From Candidatus Aalborgicola lynettensis (lineage in GTDB: Bacteria > Pseudomonadota > Gammaproteobacteria > Burkholderiales > Burkholderiaceae_C): 64,000 nucleotides of DNA. Below, piece by piece: positions 8,962-17,794 of this stretch. The notes beneath the pieces were generated by a model. The model saw only the letters and a program-made list of their open reading frames with translations. It did not search any database and had not been told where the DNA came from. The stretch covers positions 248,001-312,000 of the forward strand of contig JADJZE010000021.1 in assembly GCA_016719405.1 (NCBI GenBank). The letters run 5' to 3'. A program made the position numbers and the translations under genes. Each line of letters begins with the position of its first letter. Positions within the stretch are counted from its first letter, which is position 1.

Positions 8962-9542
8962 GCAACGCAAGTACCCTGCACGCCATTGCCGAGCTGGTTC
9001 CGGAAGGCAGCCGCGTGCTCGACCTGGGTTGTGGCGATGGCGCCTTGCTGGACCACCTGCAGCAAAACCGCCGCTGCACTGGCTACGGCGTAGAAATTAA
9101 CGACGCCAATGTGCTGGCTTGCGTGCAGCGCGGGGTCAGTGTCATCCAGCTCAATCTCGAAGAAGGGTTGGCCCTGTTTGCCGATGCCAGTTTTGATGTG
9201 GTGCTGCAAATCGACACCCTGCAACACCTGCGCAATGCTGAAACCATGCTGCGTGAAACGGTGCGCGTGGGCCGGGTCGGCATCGTGGCCTTTCCCAACT
9301 TTGCACACTGGCCCAACCGCCTGAGCGTGCTCACCGGTCGCATGCCGGTGACCAAGCGCCTGCCTTACGAGTGGTACGACACGCCCAACATCCGTGTCGG
9401 CACCCACGCCGATCTGCAGACCCTTGCGCAACGCAGCGGCCTGCGTGTGCTCGACAGCTTTGGCCTGCAGAATGGGCGCACCGTGCGTGTGCTGCCCAAT
9501 TTGCTGGCCAGCACTTCGGTGGTTCAGCTGGCCCAGGCTTGA
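8958..9542 (+). CDS. metW: Methionine biosynthesis protein MetW
   Basis: 194-aa protein with a class I methyltransferase fold: motif I is VLDLGCGDGALL near residue 20, followed by YGVEIN and FDVVLQIDTLQHL. MetW is a regular partner of MetX in proteobacteria and is needed with it for efficient homoserine acylation; a methyl acceptor has not been settled. The gene starts inside the metX stop codon (ATGA), so the two are translationally coupled and share the SAM-II leader. The C-terminal NIRVGTHADLQTLAQRSGL block is typical. Length is normal. Confidence 0.93.
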   Translation: MSNASTLHAIAELVPEGSRVLDLGCGDGALLDHLQQNRRCTGYGVEINDANVLACVQRGVSVIQLNLEEGLALFADASFDVVLQIDTLQHLRNAETMLRETVRVGRVGIVAFPNFAHWPNRLSVLTGRMPVTKRLPYEWYDTPNIRVGTHADLQTLAQRSGLRVLDSFGLQNGRTVRVLPNLLASTSVVQLAQA

Positions 9543-9574
9543 GCCTTGTTATAAACGACGCGCCAGGAGATGCC

Positions 9575-11035
9575 ATGAACGCTCGACAACCCACCACCGC
9601 GTTGGATGCGGCGCAGACCCGCAGCCAGATCGACGCGCTGTGGGATAGCCAAATCGTCCCCCAACTGGCCGACTACATCCGCATCCCCGCCAAGTCGCCC
9701 CTGTTTGACGCCGACTGGGCTGCGAATGGCCACATCGACGCGGTGGTGCGCCACACGGCCACTTGGATCGAAGCGCAAAAGGTTGATGGCCTGGCACTGG
9801 AGATCGTTCGCCTGCCCGGGCGCACGCCGGTGCTGTTGTTTGAAGTGGCCGCGCGCCAGAGTACCTCCCTCCAGACGGTGTTGCTGTACGGCCACCTGGA
9901 CAAGCAGCCCGAGTTTGCCGGCTGGCGTAAAGACCTCGGCCCGTGGACGCCCAAGGTGGAAAACGGCAAGCTGTATGGCCGTGGCGGCGCCGACGACGGC
10001 TACGCGGCCTACGCCGCCATTGCCGCCATCCAGGCCTTGCACTGCCAACAGGCCGCGCACCCGCGTATCGTAGGCCTGGTCGAAACCTGTGAGGAAAGCG
10101 GCTCCTACGATTTGTTGCCCTACATCGACCTGCTCAAACCGCGCCTGGGTGACGTGGGGCTGGTGGTGTGCCTGGATTCGGGCGCCGGCAATTACGACCA
10201 GCTGTGGCTCACCAACAGCCTGCGCGGCATGGCCAGTGGTGTGCTCAAGGTGGAAATTTTGACCGAGGGTGTGCACTCAGGTGATGCCAGTGGCCTGGTG
10301 CCGTCGAGCTTTCGCATCATGCGCCAGGTTCTGGACCGGCTTGAAGACAGCACCACCGGGCGTTTGTTACCGGCCAGCTTCCACTGCGAAGTGCCGCCCG
10401 AGCGGCTGGCGCAGGCGCGTGCCACGGCGGCCATTCTGGGCGAGGAAATTCACAAACGATTCCCCTGGGCGCATTACGACTGTGGCGGGTCTACAGCCTT
10501 TGCATTGCCCACCACCACCGACCCGCTGCAGGGGCTGCTGAATCGCACCTGGGCACCCACCCTGAGCGTGACCGGGGCAGAAGGTTTTCCGGCGCTCAAA
10601 GATGCGGGCAACGTGCTGCGCCCCTACACCGCCTTCAAGCTCAGCCTGCGCCTGCCGCCGCTGGTGGAAGCCGCTACCGCCGTGCAGCAGCTCAAGGCAC
10701 TGCTCGAAGACAACGCGCCCTACCAGGCCCGTGTCACGTTTGAAGGCATGAGCAGCGCCACCGGCTGGAACGCACCCACCACCGCGCCGTGGTTCGAAGC
10801 CGCGTTGAACGCCGCCTCGCAGGCACATTTTGGCGCCCCCTGCGGCTACATTGGCCAGGGCGGCACCATTCCGCTCATGAATATGTTGTCCCAAGGTTTC
10901 CCGGCGGCGCAGATGATGGTGTGCGGTGTGCTGGGGCCGCAAAGCAATGCGCATGGCCCGAACGAGTTTTTGCACATCGCTTATGCCAAGCGGCTCACGG
11001 CAGCAGTGGCTGAAGTCATCGCGCGCTTTGTCTGA
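9575..11035 (+). CDS. M20 family metallopeptidase (dipeptidase)
   Basis: 486-aa cytoplasmic zinc peptidase. Metal-site motifs of M20 are visible in order: LLYGHLDKQPE (His/Asp), GRGGADDGYA (bridging Asp), ETCEESGS (catalytic Glu plus metal Glu), CLDSGA, and a late His in NAHGPNEFLHIAYAK. The central dimerisation domain (about residues 215-375) includes TEGVHSGDASG. It is closest to the M20 peptidases annotated as carnosinase-like dipeptidases. The ATG at 9575 has a good AGGAG site. It follows metW by 32 bp and precedes the hydrolase by 6 bp, so all may be transcribed together, though no functional link to methionine is evident. Confidence 0.88.
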   Translation: MNARQPTTALDAAQTRSQIDALWDSQIVPQLADYIRIPAKSPLFDADWAANGHIDAVVRHTATWIEAQKVDGLALEIVRLPGRTPVLLFEVAARQSTSLQTVLLYGHLDKQPEFAGWRKDLGPWTPKVENGKLYGRGGADDGYAAYAAIAAIQALHCQQAAHPRIVGLVETCEESGSYDLLPYIDLLKPRLGDVGLVVCLDSGAGNYDQLWLTNSLRGMASGVLKVEILTEGVHSGDASGLVPSSFRIMRQVLDRLEDSTTGRLLPASFHCEVPPERLAQARATAAILGEEIHKRFPWAHYDCGGSTAFALPTTTDPLQGLLNRTWAPTLSVTGAEGFPALKDAGNVLRPYTAFKLSLRLPPLVEAATAVQQLKALLEDNAPYQARVTFEGMSSATGWNAPTTAPWFEAALNAASQAHFGAPCGYIGQGGTIPLMNMLSQGFPAAQMMVCGVLGPQSNAHGPNEFLHIAYAKRLTAAVAEVIARFV

Positions 11036-11041
11036 GGGTGG

Positions 11042-11893
11042 ATGGTGATGTCGGCAGAAACCACGCTTTCTACCTTTGTGGCCAGTGCCGGCGACAACGT
11101 GGTGGTGCAAGACTGGCCGGTGCAGGACGGCATTCCCCTGCGTGGAATGGTGATTGTGGTGCACGGCCTGGGTGAGCACGCCGGGCGCTACGACTATCTT
11201 GCGCGCCACCTGAATACCTGGGGGTTTGCGGTACGCGGTTACGACCAGTACGGACATGGTGAGTCCGGCGGTGCCTATGGCAGCCTTCCCACCGACACCC
11301 GCTTGCTCGACGATTTGACCGACATGGTGGACAGCACCCGAGCACGCATGCGCAAGGATATGCCCTTGATTCTGCTGGGTCACAGCATGGGCGGCCTGGT
11401 CGCCGCGCGTTTTGTGTCGTTGGCGATACGCCCGGTGGATGCGCTGGTGTTGTCGTCTCCGGCATTCGATCCGGGTTTGACCCGGTGGCAGAAGTTTTTG
11501 TTGTCGTTTGTGCCGCGCCTGGCGCCGAATTTTCGGGTTGCCAATGGACTCAATCCCGAATACCTGTCGCACGATCCGGCGGTGGTGGCAGCCTACCGCG
11601 CTGATCCGCTGGTGCACAACCGCATCTCTGCGCGCCTGGCCGGCTTTATTGCCCGCACGGGGCCGAAAGTGCTGGCGATGGCGCCACACTGGAAAGTGCC
11701 GACCTTGCTGATGTACGCTGGAGACGACCGTCTGCTCAATCCGCTGGGCAGCCGCCGCTTCGCCAAAGCCGCACCGAAAAGCAAAGTCAAAGCGGTGCGT
11801 TTTGACACTCTGTACCACGAGATATTCAACGAACTCGATGCGGTCCCGGTGTATGCCACGCTGCAGCGGTGGCTGGACCGGGTGGTGGCTTAG
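11042..11893 (+). CDS. Alpha/beta hydrolase, monoacylglycerol lipase/lysophospholipase-like
   Basis: 283-aa serine hydrolase of the Hydrolase_4 group. VVHGLGEHAGRYDYLA marks the oxyanion side and GHSMGGLVAARF holds the catalytic Ser. The Asp is in YAGDDRLLNP and the His in TLYHEIFNE, giving a full triad in the usual order for monoacylglycerol lipases. No signal peptide is seen, so it is cytoplasmic. The start may be 11042 or 11048. It lies 6 bp behind the M20 peptidase, and a palindrome begins right at its stop codon. The lipid substrate is inferred from family resemblance only. Confidence 0.82.
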   Translation: MVMSAETTLSTFVASAGDNVVVQDWPVQDGIPLRGMVIVVHGLGEHAGRYDYLARHLNTWGFAVRGYDQYGHGESGGAYGSLPTDTRLLDDLTDMVDSTRARMRKDMPLILLGHSMGGLVAARFVSLAIRPVDALVLSSPAFDPGLTRWQKFLLSFVPRLAPNFRVANGLNPEYLSHDPAVVAAYRADPLVHNRISARLAGFIARTGPKVLAMAPHWKVPTLLMYAGDDRLLNPLGSRRFAKAAPKSKVKAVRFDTLYHEIFNELDAVPVYATLQRWLDRVVA

Positions 11894-11962
11894 AGCATGG
11901 GCGGCAAGGGCTCTCTCCGGTCCCGGCGCGGGCTCTCTTACCTGCGGCCGCCGCCCATACTC
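11893..11962. repeat. Intergenic palindromic repeat (REP-like)
   Basis: A 13-bp inverted repeat with one mismatch (11893-11905 against 11950-11962, GAGCATGGGCGGC type) encloses a 44-base GC-rich loop with its own CCCGGCGCGGG hairpin. The left arm starts at the last base of the hydrolase stop codon. It sits between convergent genes and resembles the larger palindrome at 51644. There is no T-tract on either strand. Confidence 0.65.
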
Positions 11963-11980
11963 TACGGGCGCTGTAGGGAT

Positions 11981-13147
11981 TCAGCGGCGGCGGCGCGCTG
12001 CCAGCCACAGCAACGCAGCTCCAGCCAGCAACACCGGTGGCAGTGAGCCCACGTTCAGCCAGAACCAGCCGTGGGTCGTGACCAAGGCGCCGGAGGCGAA
12101 CGAGGTCAGTGCCATGACCACAAACACCCAGAAGTTGATGGCCGCCTGGGCACGGTCTTTTTCTTCGGGTCGGTAGGCGCCCAGTGACAGGGTGGTGCTG
12201 CCGGTGAACAGAAAATTCCAACCCACGCCGAGCAGGAACAGTGCCACGGCAAACTGGTGCAGTTCGACGCCGGTCAGGGCAATGGCAATGCAGGCCAGGT
12301 TCAGCAGCACGCCAACGCCCATGACGGACAGCACACCAAAGCGTTTGATCAAGTTGCCGGTGAAAAAACCGGGTGCAAACATGCCAATCACATGCCATTG
12401 CAGCACCAGTGCAGCATCGTCAAACCCCAAGCCGCATTGCTGCATGGCCAGCGGGGTGGCGGCCATCAGCAGATTCATGACCCCGTAGCCCAGCGCCGCA
12501 CCGGCGGTGGCTACCAAAAATTCGGGCTGGCGCATGATGACACCCATGGGGCGCCCGCCACTGCCACTGCCGGTGTTGGCAGGCGGCTGGTGCGCCGGAA
12601 AGCGCACCAGGGCCATCAGCCCCATAGCCACCACCGCCACCCCTGCCAGTACGATGTAAGCCCCGGCGAAGGGCACCTCGAACAAGCCCCGCGAACGTGC
12701 GGCCAAGTTCGGCCCGGCAATGGCGCCAATCAGTCCGCCGGCCAGCACCAGCGAAACGGCCTTCTCGCGCACGGCAGGCAAGGCCAGTTCGGCGGCGGCA
12801 AAACGGTACAGCTGGCCGTTGGCGCTGTAGTAACCGGCCACCACCGTGGCCCCCACCAACAACCAGAAGTCTTTGCTCACAATGGCCCAGGCGGCCACGG
12901 CGCATGACAGCACCGCCACTAGCAGCCCGATTTGGAACGACACCTGGCGCCCCCAACGCGTCTGGCTGCGTGCCACCAAGCCGGTGCTGAGTGCACCGCC
13001 CACCACGTAGCCCATCACCGGCAGGGTGGCCATCCAGCCATAGGGAGCCAGATTCAGGCCCACCAGTCCGTTAATGGCAATAAAGGCCACGTTGTTGGTA
13101 AGAAAGAGTCCTTGGCACAAGGCCAGCAGCCATAAATTGCGGTTCAT
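11981..13147 (-). CDS. MFS transporter, substrate unknown
   Basis: 388-aa inner-membrane protein with about twelve hydrophobic helices, beginning MNRNLWLLALCQGLFLTNN. A loop between helices 2 and 3 reads ARSQTRWGRQVSF, similar to the MFS motif A region, and a Gly/Ser-rich loop (NTGSGSGGRP) separates the two halves. Proteins of this type in proteobacteria are annotated as general MFS permeases. Nothing in the neighbourhood identifies the cargo. It is convergent with the hydrolase, with a palindromic repeat between the two stops. Confidence 0.82.
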   Translation of the reverse strand: MNRNLWLLALCQGLFLTNNVAFIAINGLVGLNLAPYGWMATLPVMGYVVGGALSTGLVARSQTRWGRQVSFQIGLLVAVLSCAVAAWAIVSKDFWLLVGATVVAGYYSANGQLYRFAAAELALPAVREKAVSLVLAGGLIGAIAGPNLAARSRGLFEVPFAGAYIVLAGVAVVAMGLMALVRFPAHQPPANTGSGSGGRPMGVIMRQPEFLVATAGAALGYGVMNLLMAATPLAMQQCGLGFDDAALVLQWHVIGMFAPGFFTGNLIKRFGVLSVMGVGVLLNLACIAIALTGVELHQFAVALFLLGVGWNFLFTGSTTLSLGAYRPEEKDRAQAAINFWVFVVMALTSFASGALVTTHGWFWLNVGSLPPVLLAGAALLWLAARRRR

Positions 13148-13170
13148 GGCGCCAGTGTATCGCTTGCATG

Positions 13171-13195
13171 AAAAAAGGCGCCAAGGCGCCTTTTT
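13171..13195 (-). terminator. Bidirectional intrinsic terminator
   Basis: GGCGCC, two bases, then GGCGCC form a perfect stem flanked by six A residues on the left and five T residues on the right, so it can end transcription on either strand. On the minus strand it lies 45 bp beyond the stop of the acyl-ACP-reductase-like gene and just before the MFS gene. Confidence 0.82.
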
Positions 13196-13239
13196 GAGGG
13201 GGGTTCCGCCCCCTTTGTTGAGGCGGGTCGGTGTGCTGT

Positions 13240-15501
13240 TTATGCGGACTGGCCTTCGGCGGCAGGCGCTTTATTGGCCGCCACTTTTTTTGCCGGGGCT
13301 TTGGCCGCTGAAGTTTTGGGCGCCGCTACTTTGGTGGCAGTCTTTTTTGCTGCAGCGGGTGGGGCCGGTGGAGTGGTTTTGGCAACCGCTTTCTTGGTAG
13401 TGGCTTTGGGTGCAGCGCTGGGGGCGGCTGCGGCGTTTTTAGGTGCTGCTTTGGCCGGTGCGGCGGCGCCACCGTTCCAGGTCAGGCGGGCCTTTTTGGC
13501 CAGTGTCACTACTTTGGCAATGGCTTCGTCGGAGAAGGGGCCGTTGACGCCGGAAATGGCGGCCAGCTTCATGCCGTGTTTGAGACCCAGCTTGTAGATG
13601 ACCTTGACCTTTTCCCACTCGGTGTCGCGGCCCACGGTGAATACCTCAAAGCGGCCTTCCAGCGCCAGCACAATGGTCTCTGCCAGGCACGCATACACCA
13701 CGTTGGGCGGCAGGCCAATGCTCTTGAGGCCTTTGACCTTGGTGGGCAAGTCGATTTCGCCGGATTCGATCACCAGCACGTCGGGGCGCTTGGCCACGTC
13801 GGAGGCGGGCAGGTCGAGCGGACGCGCCACGTCGGTAATCACGCAGCCGGGCTTGACCTTCATGATGTCCAGAATCTCTTTGCCCGCACCGGAGGTGGAG
13901 GTGACGATCATGTCCATGTCGCCCAGCAATTCGTTGTAGTCGACGGTGGTGAAGACCTTGGCGTCTGGCGTTTCCTTCAGGATGGAGGCTTTGAGTTCGT
14001 CCAGTTTGCTCAAGGTACGTCCGGCCAGGTAGACCTCGTCAAACGTCATGGCCAGCAGGCGGGCGCTGACCGAGCCGATGGAGCCGGAGGCACCAATCAC
14101 CATGGTCTTGGCCGCCACCTTTTTATTTTTGTGAATTTGCAGCAGGCCCATGCGGCGCATGGCGTCGGCCGCGGCCCACAGGGCGCCAGAGGCGGAGTAG
14201 CTGTTGCCGGTGGTGATAGGTAATTCGGAGCGGCGTGCCACGGTGACGCCAGCGTCGCCAACGACCTTGGTAAATGCACCCAGGCCCATGATTTGCGCAC
14301 CCATTTTTTCTGCCATTTTGGCGGCTTGCAGCAAGCGGCGGTAGGTGAACTCAGGGCTTCGCATGAGCATCTCCTTGGGCGTGCCGCCGACGGAGATCAG
14401 CCAGCCTTCTGCTTCGGCACCGGTGGGCGAGACGATGTTGCTCATCTTGCAATACACCATGGGTGGCATGTGCGCAGCCAGGGTCTCTACCTTGTCCATC
14501 ACAAACTTGGGTGTGGATTTGGGAATGGGCAAGCCTTTTTGGATGTAGGACTGGCTCAAAGGGTGGATCACGAATGCAAAGCGACGGATGTTGCGGAACT
14601 TGCCGGTGGGGTGCAACAAGCGGGGCTGGATGTGGAGTTCGTCCAGGATTTCTTCAAAATCTTCGTCGCAAACCTCTTCGGGCGATTTTTCCAGGGCGGC
14701 CAAAATCATGGCTTCGATGGTGTTGATGCCTACCACCTTGTCAAACAACTTGGGTGATACGTCGACCACCAAATTCACCTTGCACTTGGTGAAGAACGCC
14801 ATGCGTTCGTCGTCTACGGCGGACGTGATCAGGGTTTTGCCTTCCAGATTGGACACATTGCCCACCGCCTTGATTTCGGCAAAGGTACCGACGATGACGT
14901 GTGATTTACCCACCACCGACGCTACGCGTTTATTCTTGTAGCCAGACAGTGTGGCTTCCAGCATTTCACCTGGCTTGCTGTTGAGCATGAACTGGCTGCC
15001 CTTGGCGTACAACTCCAACTGTTCGAGCGAGGTCAGCATGGTGGGGGCACCCGTCTGGAACGTCGCGTCGGCAAAGCTCAGGTTTTTGGTGTAGTCCGAC
15101 ATGGCCACGGCCATGTCGTAATTGCGCATGCCCGATAAAAACAGCACCAGGTTGTTGTTGAAGTAATGGCCCAGCTCCTTTTGCACGTAACGTACGGCAC
15201 GCACCTGCAGCAACCGGCGCAGCGTGGCTCCGGTGGTGACGGGCACCCGTGTCACCACATTGAGCAGATACTGGGTTTCCTTGTTGAGCACGGTGCGCAG
15301 GCCCACCTGGTAGTGATCGGGCATTTCACCCAGGCCGATGGCGTCGACGGTGGCTTGCTGGCGGCGCATCAGCTCCCACGCCTTGCCGGTATCCTGGTCG
15401 GCCCCCATGCGGGATACGGTAAAGGACTGACCCAAAAATTTGGTCTTGAACTCAAAATCCTGTTTGGACGACCCTAGCGTCACTGTTACTACTTTTTTCA
15501 T
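13240..15501 (-). CDS. Large acyl-ACP-reductase-like dehydrogenase with Lys/Ala/Pro-rich tail
   Basis: 753-aa protein in three parts. Residues 1 to about 370 form an N-terminal region I do not recognise. Residues about 400-670 align by eye with cyanobacterial long-chain acyl-ACP reductase: LGAFTKVVGDAG, the Ser/Thr-Gly-Asn-Ser block PITTGNSYSA, the nucleotide-binding GASGSIGSVSARLL, and VVYACLAETIVLALEG, in which Cys605 matches the catalytic cysteine. Residues about 677-753 are a Lys/Ala/Pro-rich tail resembling histone H1. The likely reaction is NADPH reduction of a long-chain acyl thioester to an aldehyde. The ATG at 15501 has AGGAG seven bases upstream. An iron alcohol dehydrogenase gene lies 114 bp upstream on the same strand and could reduce the aldehyde. 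Function is inferred. Confidence 0.75.
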   Translation of the reverse strand: MKKVVTVTLGSSKQDFEFKTKFLGQSFTVSRMGADQDTGKAWELMRRQQATVDAIGLGEMPDHYQVGLRTVLNKETQYLLNVVTRVPVTTGATLRRLLQVRAVRYVQKELGHYFNNNLVLFLSGMRNYDMAVAMSDYTKNLSFADATFQTGAPTMLTSLEQLELYAKGSQFMLNSKPGEMLEATLSGYKNKRVASVVGKSHVIVGTFAEIKAVGNVSNLEGKTLITSAVDDERMAFFTKCKVNLVVDVSPKLFDKVVGINTIEAMILAALEKSPEEVCDEDFEEILDELHIQPRLLHPTGKFRNIRRFAFVIHPLSQSYIQKGLPIPKSTPKFVMDKVETLAAHMPPMVYCKMSNIVSPTGAEAEGWLISVGGTPKEMLMRSPEFTYRRLLQAAKMAEKMGAQIMGLGAFTKVVGDAGVTVARRSELPITTGNSYSASGALWAAADAMRRMGLLQIHKNKKVAAKTMVIGASGSIGSVSARLLAMTFDEVYLAGRTLSKLDELKASILKETPDAKVFTTVDYNELLGDMDMIVTSTSGAGKEILDIMKVKPGCVITDVARPLDLPASDVAKRPDVLVIESGEIDLPTKVKGLKSIGLPPNVVYACLAETIVLALEGRFEVFTVGRDTEWEKVKVIYKLGLKHGMKLAAISGVNGPFSDEAIAKVVTLAKKARLTWNGGAAAPAKAAPKNAAAAPSAAPKATTKKAVAKTTPPAPPAAAKKTATKVAAPKTSAAKAPAKKVAANKAPAAEGQSA

Positions 15502-15542
15502 CAAACCGCTCCTCATAGAAAGACAAAACACCTTGCATTCGT

Positions 15543-15606
15543 GTTCAGCGGTGTAGTGCTGAACTGTGTACTTCTTGCCAGGAGTCCCCGGTATGGGGCC
15601 CCTGGC
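15543..15606 (-). other. Two hairpins between the alcohol dehydrogenase and reductase genes
   Basis: GTTCAGC (15543-15549) pairs with GCTGAAC, and GCCAGG...CCCC (from 15577) pairs with GGGG...CCTGGC (to 15606). They fill the 114-bp gap between two same-strand genes. Neither is followed by a T-tract, so they may be mRNA stability or processing structures. No function can be shown. Confidence 0.4.
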
Positions 15607-15615
15607 GCTGAGACA

Positions 15616-16878
15616 TCACGCTGCCTTTTTGAGCTTGCGTGCGTGCGTCGCCGCCTTGGGCAACACTTGTCGAATCAGGTCTTCGCACTGGGCTTGCGAC
15701 ATGTAGCGTGGCACCGGGTAGCCGGTGTGCGCCTCAAAACAGGCCGCTTTGGCCAGGGCGGGAATGTCCGCTTCCTGCAATGCGTCCAGATGGGTGGGAA
15801 TGTTCAGATCCGCATTGAGCTGATCCACCGCATCAATGAACTTCTGCGCCAGCACGCTGGAGGGTTCGTCGTCGGTTCCCACCTTGGCACGCACCGCCAG
15901 CAGGGCCAGGCGTTCGGTAATGGCGGGGCTGGAATACTTGAGCACGTGCGGCAGCATGATGGCGTTGGCCAGGCCGTGCGGCGTGTGGTAGCGGCCGCCG
16001 AACTGGTGCGCAATGGCGTGCACATAACCGACGTTGGCGCGGGTGAAGGCCAAACCGGCGTAGGTGGACGCCAGGGCCATTTTTTCGCGCGCTTCCAGGT
16101 TCTTACCATTGGTATAGGCGGTGCGCAGGTTCTCGAAAATCAAGCCAACCGCAGACAGGGCCATGCCATCGGAATACGGCGTGGTCCAGTTGCCGATAAA
16201 GGCCTCTACCGCGTGGGTCAGGGCGTCAATGCCGGTGGCAGCGGTAATGTGCGGGGGCAGTCCGGTCATCAGGCTGGGGTCGAGTGCCGCCATTTTGGGC
16301 ACCATGCGCGGATCCACAATGACCAGCTTGGAATGCTTTTCCGGATCTGAAATTACGGCGGCCACGGTGACTTCGGAGCCGGTGCCGGCGGTGGTGGGCA
16401 CGGCGTAAATTTTGACCGGGGTGCGCAAGCCTTTGAGGTAACCGGCGAGCTGGCGCAGAGGCTTGGGGTTGCTGATGGATACCGCAATGGCTTTGGATGC
16501 GTCCATGGACGAGCCGCCGCCAAAGGCGATGATGGCGTCACAGCCATGCTCTTGGTAAAACGCAATGCCTTTTTCGATCAGGGGGATAGGGGCATCGGGC
16601 GTGATTTCATCAAACACGACAAACTGGGCGCCCCCAGCGGTGAGTGCGTCGGTCATGGGCTTGAGCAGACCGAGTTTGGAGATCACGCTGTCGGTGACGA
16701 TGAGGATTTTTTCATGGCCAAAACCGGCCACGGCCTGACCCAGACGTGCGCTGGAGCCAGGGCCCACCAGCAGTGTGGGCTGGGGGATGGGGATGAAGCG
16801 GGTTACCAAACCGGCACCACGCATGATGGCACCCAGGCCGGTGGCGATGACCGAATTACGCATGGCGTCAGAAATCAA
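15616..16878 (-). CDS. Iron-containing alcohol dehydrogenase
   Basis: About 420-aa NAD(P)-dependent group III alcohol dehydrogenase. The family blocks appear in order: FGGGSSMDASKAIA for the cofactor, VPTTAGTGSEVT, ATGIDALTHAVEAFIG with the metal Asp/His region, and HAIAHQFGGRYHTPHGLANAIMLPHVL with the metal histidines. A TTG at 16878 is used as start because AGGAG lies seven bases before it; the ATG at 16863 is the alternative. It lies upstream of the acyl-ACP-reductase-like gene on the same strand. Together they could turn acyl thioesters into alcohols through an aldehyde. The substrate is not visible in the sequence. Confidence 0.88.
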   Translation of the reverse strand: MISDAMRNSVIATGLGAIMRGAGLVTRFIPIPQPTLLVGPGSSARLGQAVAGFGHEKILIVTDSVISKLGLLKPMTDALTAGGAQFVVFDEITPDAPIPLIEKGIAFYQEHGCDAIIAFGGGSSMDASKAIAVSISNPKPLRQLAGYLKGLRTPVKIYAVPTTAGTGSEVTVAAVISDPEKHSKLVIVDPRMVPKMAALDPSLMTGLPPHITAATGIDALTHAVEAFIGNWTTPYSDGMALSAVGLIFENLRTAYTNGKNLEAREKMALASTYAGLAFTRANVGYVHAIAHQFGGRYHTPHGLANAIMLPHVLKYSSPAITERLALLAVRAKVGTDDEPSSVLAQKFIDAVDQLNADLNIPTHLDALQEADIPALAKAACFEAHTGYPVPRYMSQAQCEDLIRQVLPKAATHARKLKKAA

Positions 16879-16999
16879 TTCAACTCTCCTGAAAAATGGG
16901 ACAAAAGTCAGCACGGTAGTATGCCTGCGCTCAAAAATAGTGGAAGAAATGCACCAGACGCATACTAACCCCGTTGGAGGCCGGTGACGGCATTCCTGC

Positions 17000-17725
17000 T
17001 TAAATCAGCAGGGTGGTCAGCGCCGCCAGCGCCGCTGTCTCAGCGCGCAGCACCCGCGGGCCCAGGGTGACCGGTTGAAAGCCCTTGGAGACGGCCAGAT
17101 CTTCCTCAATGCGGCTCAAGCCGCCTTCTGGGCCAGATAAAAATGTGACAGCATCGGCGCACGCATTGTCCACGCGGGTGCGCAGTGGCACGGCACCGGT
17201 TTGCAGCGACAGCAGCAGGCCCACGCCGTGGGGGGCGCCCGGTGCGGTGGATAGCCAGCTGGTCAGGGTTTGCATAGGGTGCACTGCGGGCACCCGGTTG
17301 CCGCCACACTGTTCACAGGCCGCTATGGCCACGCTGTGCCAATGGGCAACCTTTTTGTCGGCCCGTTCGCCCGACAGGCGCAGCACGCTGCGCTCGGTCA
17401 TCAGGGGCTGGATGCTGGCGACGCCCAACTCGGTGGCTTTTTCCACCAGCCAGTCCATGCGCTCGTTGGCCGGCATGCCCACCGCCAGGTGCACGGTGCG
17501 CCGGGCTTCGCGTTCGACCGCATGGTGTGCGCCAACCTGCACCTGCACGTCGCTGCGCCCCATGTGGGTGATGGCGGCGTCGAACTCACCACCACTTTCA
17601 CCATTGAACAGGGTGATGCTGTCGCCGGGTTGCAGGCGCAGCACCTGCACATGGCGTGCGGCGCCACCGGGTAGTTCCAGCATGGCGCCGGTGACCAGGG
17701 GCAGCGGACAGAAAAAACGGGGCAT
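17000..17725 (-). CDS. rsmE: 16S rRNA (uracil-1498-N3) methyltransferase
   Basis: 241-aa SPOUT-class enzyme that methylates U1498 of 16S rRNA. The N-terminal PUA-like part (MPRFFCPLPL, HVQVLRLQPGDSITLFNG) is followed by the knotted domain with EKATELGVASIQPL, ERSVL, AACEQCGGNRVP and the AdoMet loop LSGPEGGLSRIEE, ending in LGPRVLRAETAALAAL. All are family hallmarks and the length is normal. The ATG at 17725 directly gives the conserved MPRFF start. It is downstream of amgK on the same strand, with a dispersed repeat copy filling the gap. Confidence 0.94.
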   Translation of the reverse strand: MPRFFCPLPLVTGAMLELPGGAARHVQVLRLQPGDSITLFNGESGGEFDAAITHMGRSDVQVQVGAHHAVEREARRTVHLAVGMPANERMDWLVEKATELGVASIQPLMTERSVLRLSGERADKKVAHWHSVAIAACEQCGGNRVPAVHPMQTLTSWLSTAPGAPHGVGLLLSLQTGAVPLRTRVDNACADAVTFLSGPEGGLSRIEEDLAVSKGFQPVTLGPRVLRAETAALAALTTLLI

Positions 17726-17730
17726 GGCGT

Positions 17731-17794
17731 TATTTGCTATGAAAATTATAGCTGCTTGCGCTTGTCTGACGGGCGCAAATGGCTTATTTGGCAC
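17731..17794 (+). repeat. Dispersed IAA-type repeat, intergenic copy A
   Basis: Contains TTTGCTAT, a short AT-rich spacer, then ATAGCTGCTTGCGC, GTCTGACGGGCGC and AAATGGC-TATTTGG. The same blocks in the same order occur at 51764, 60159, 59281, 45904 and 30438. This copy fills the gap between amgK and rsmE and lies outside coding sequence. Ends are approximate. Confidence 0.75.

Noticed and set aside
10367..11818. 483-aa open frame antisense to the peptidase and hydrolase genes
   Set aside because: No motifs, and both plus-strand genes have complete catalytic residues.
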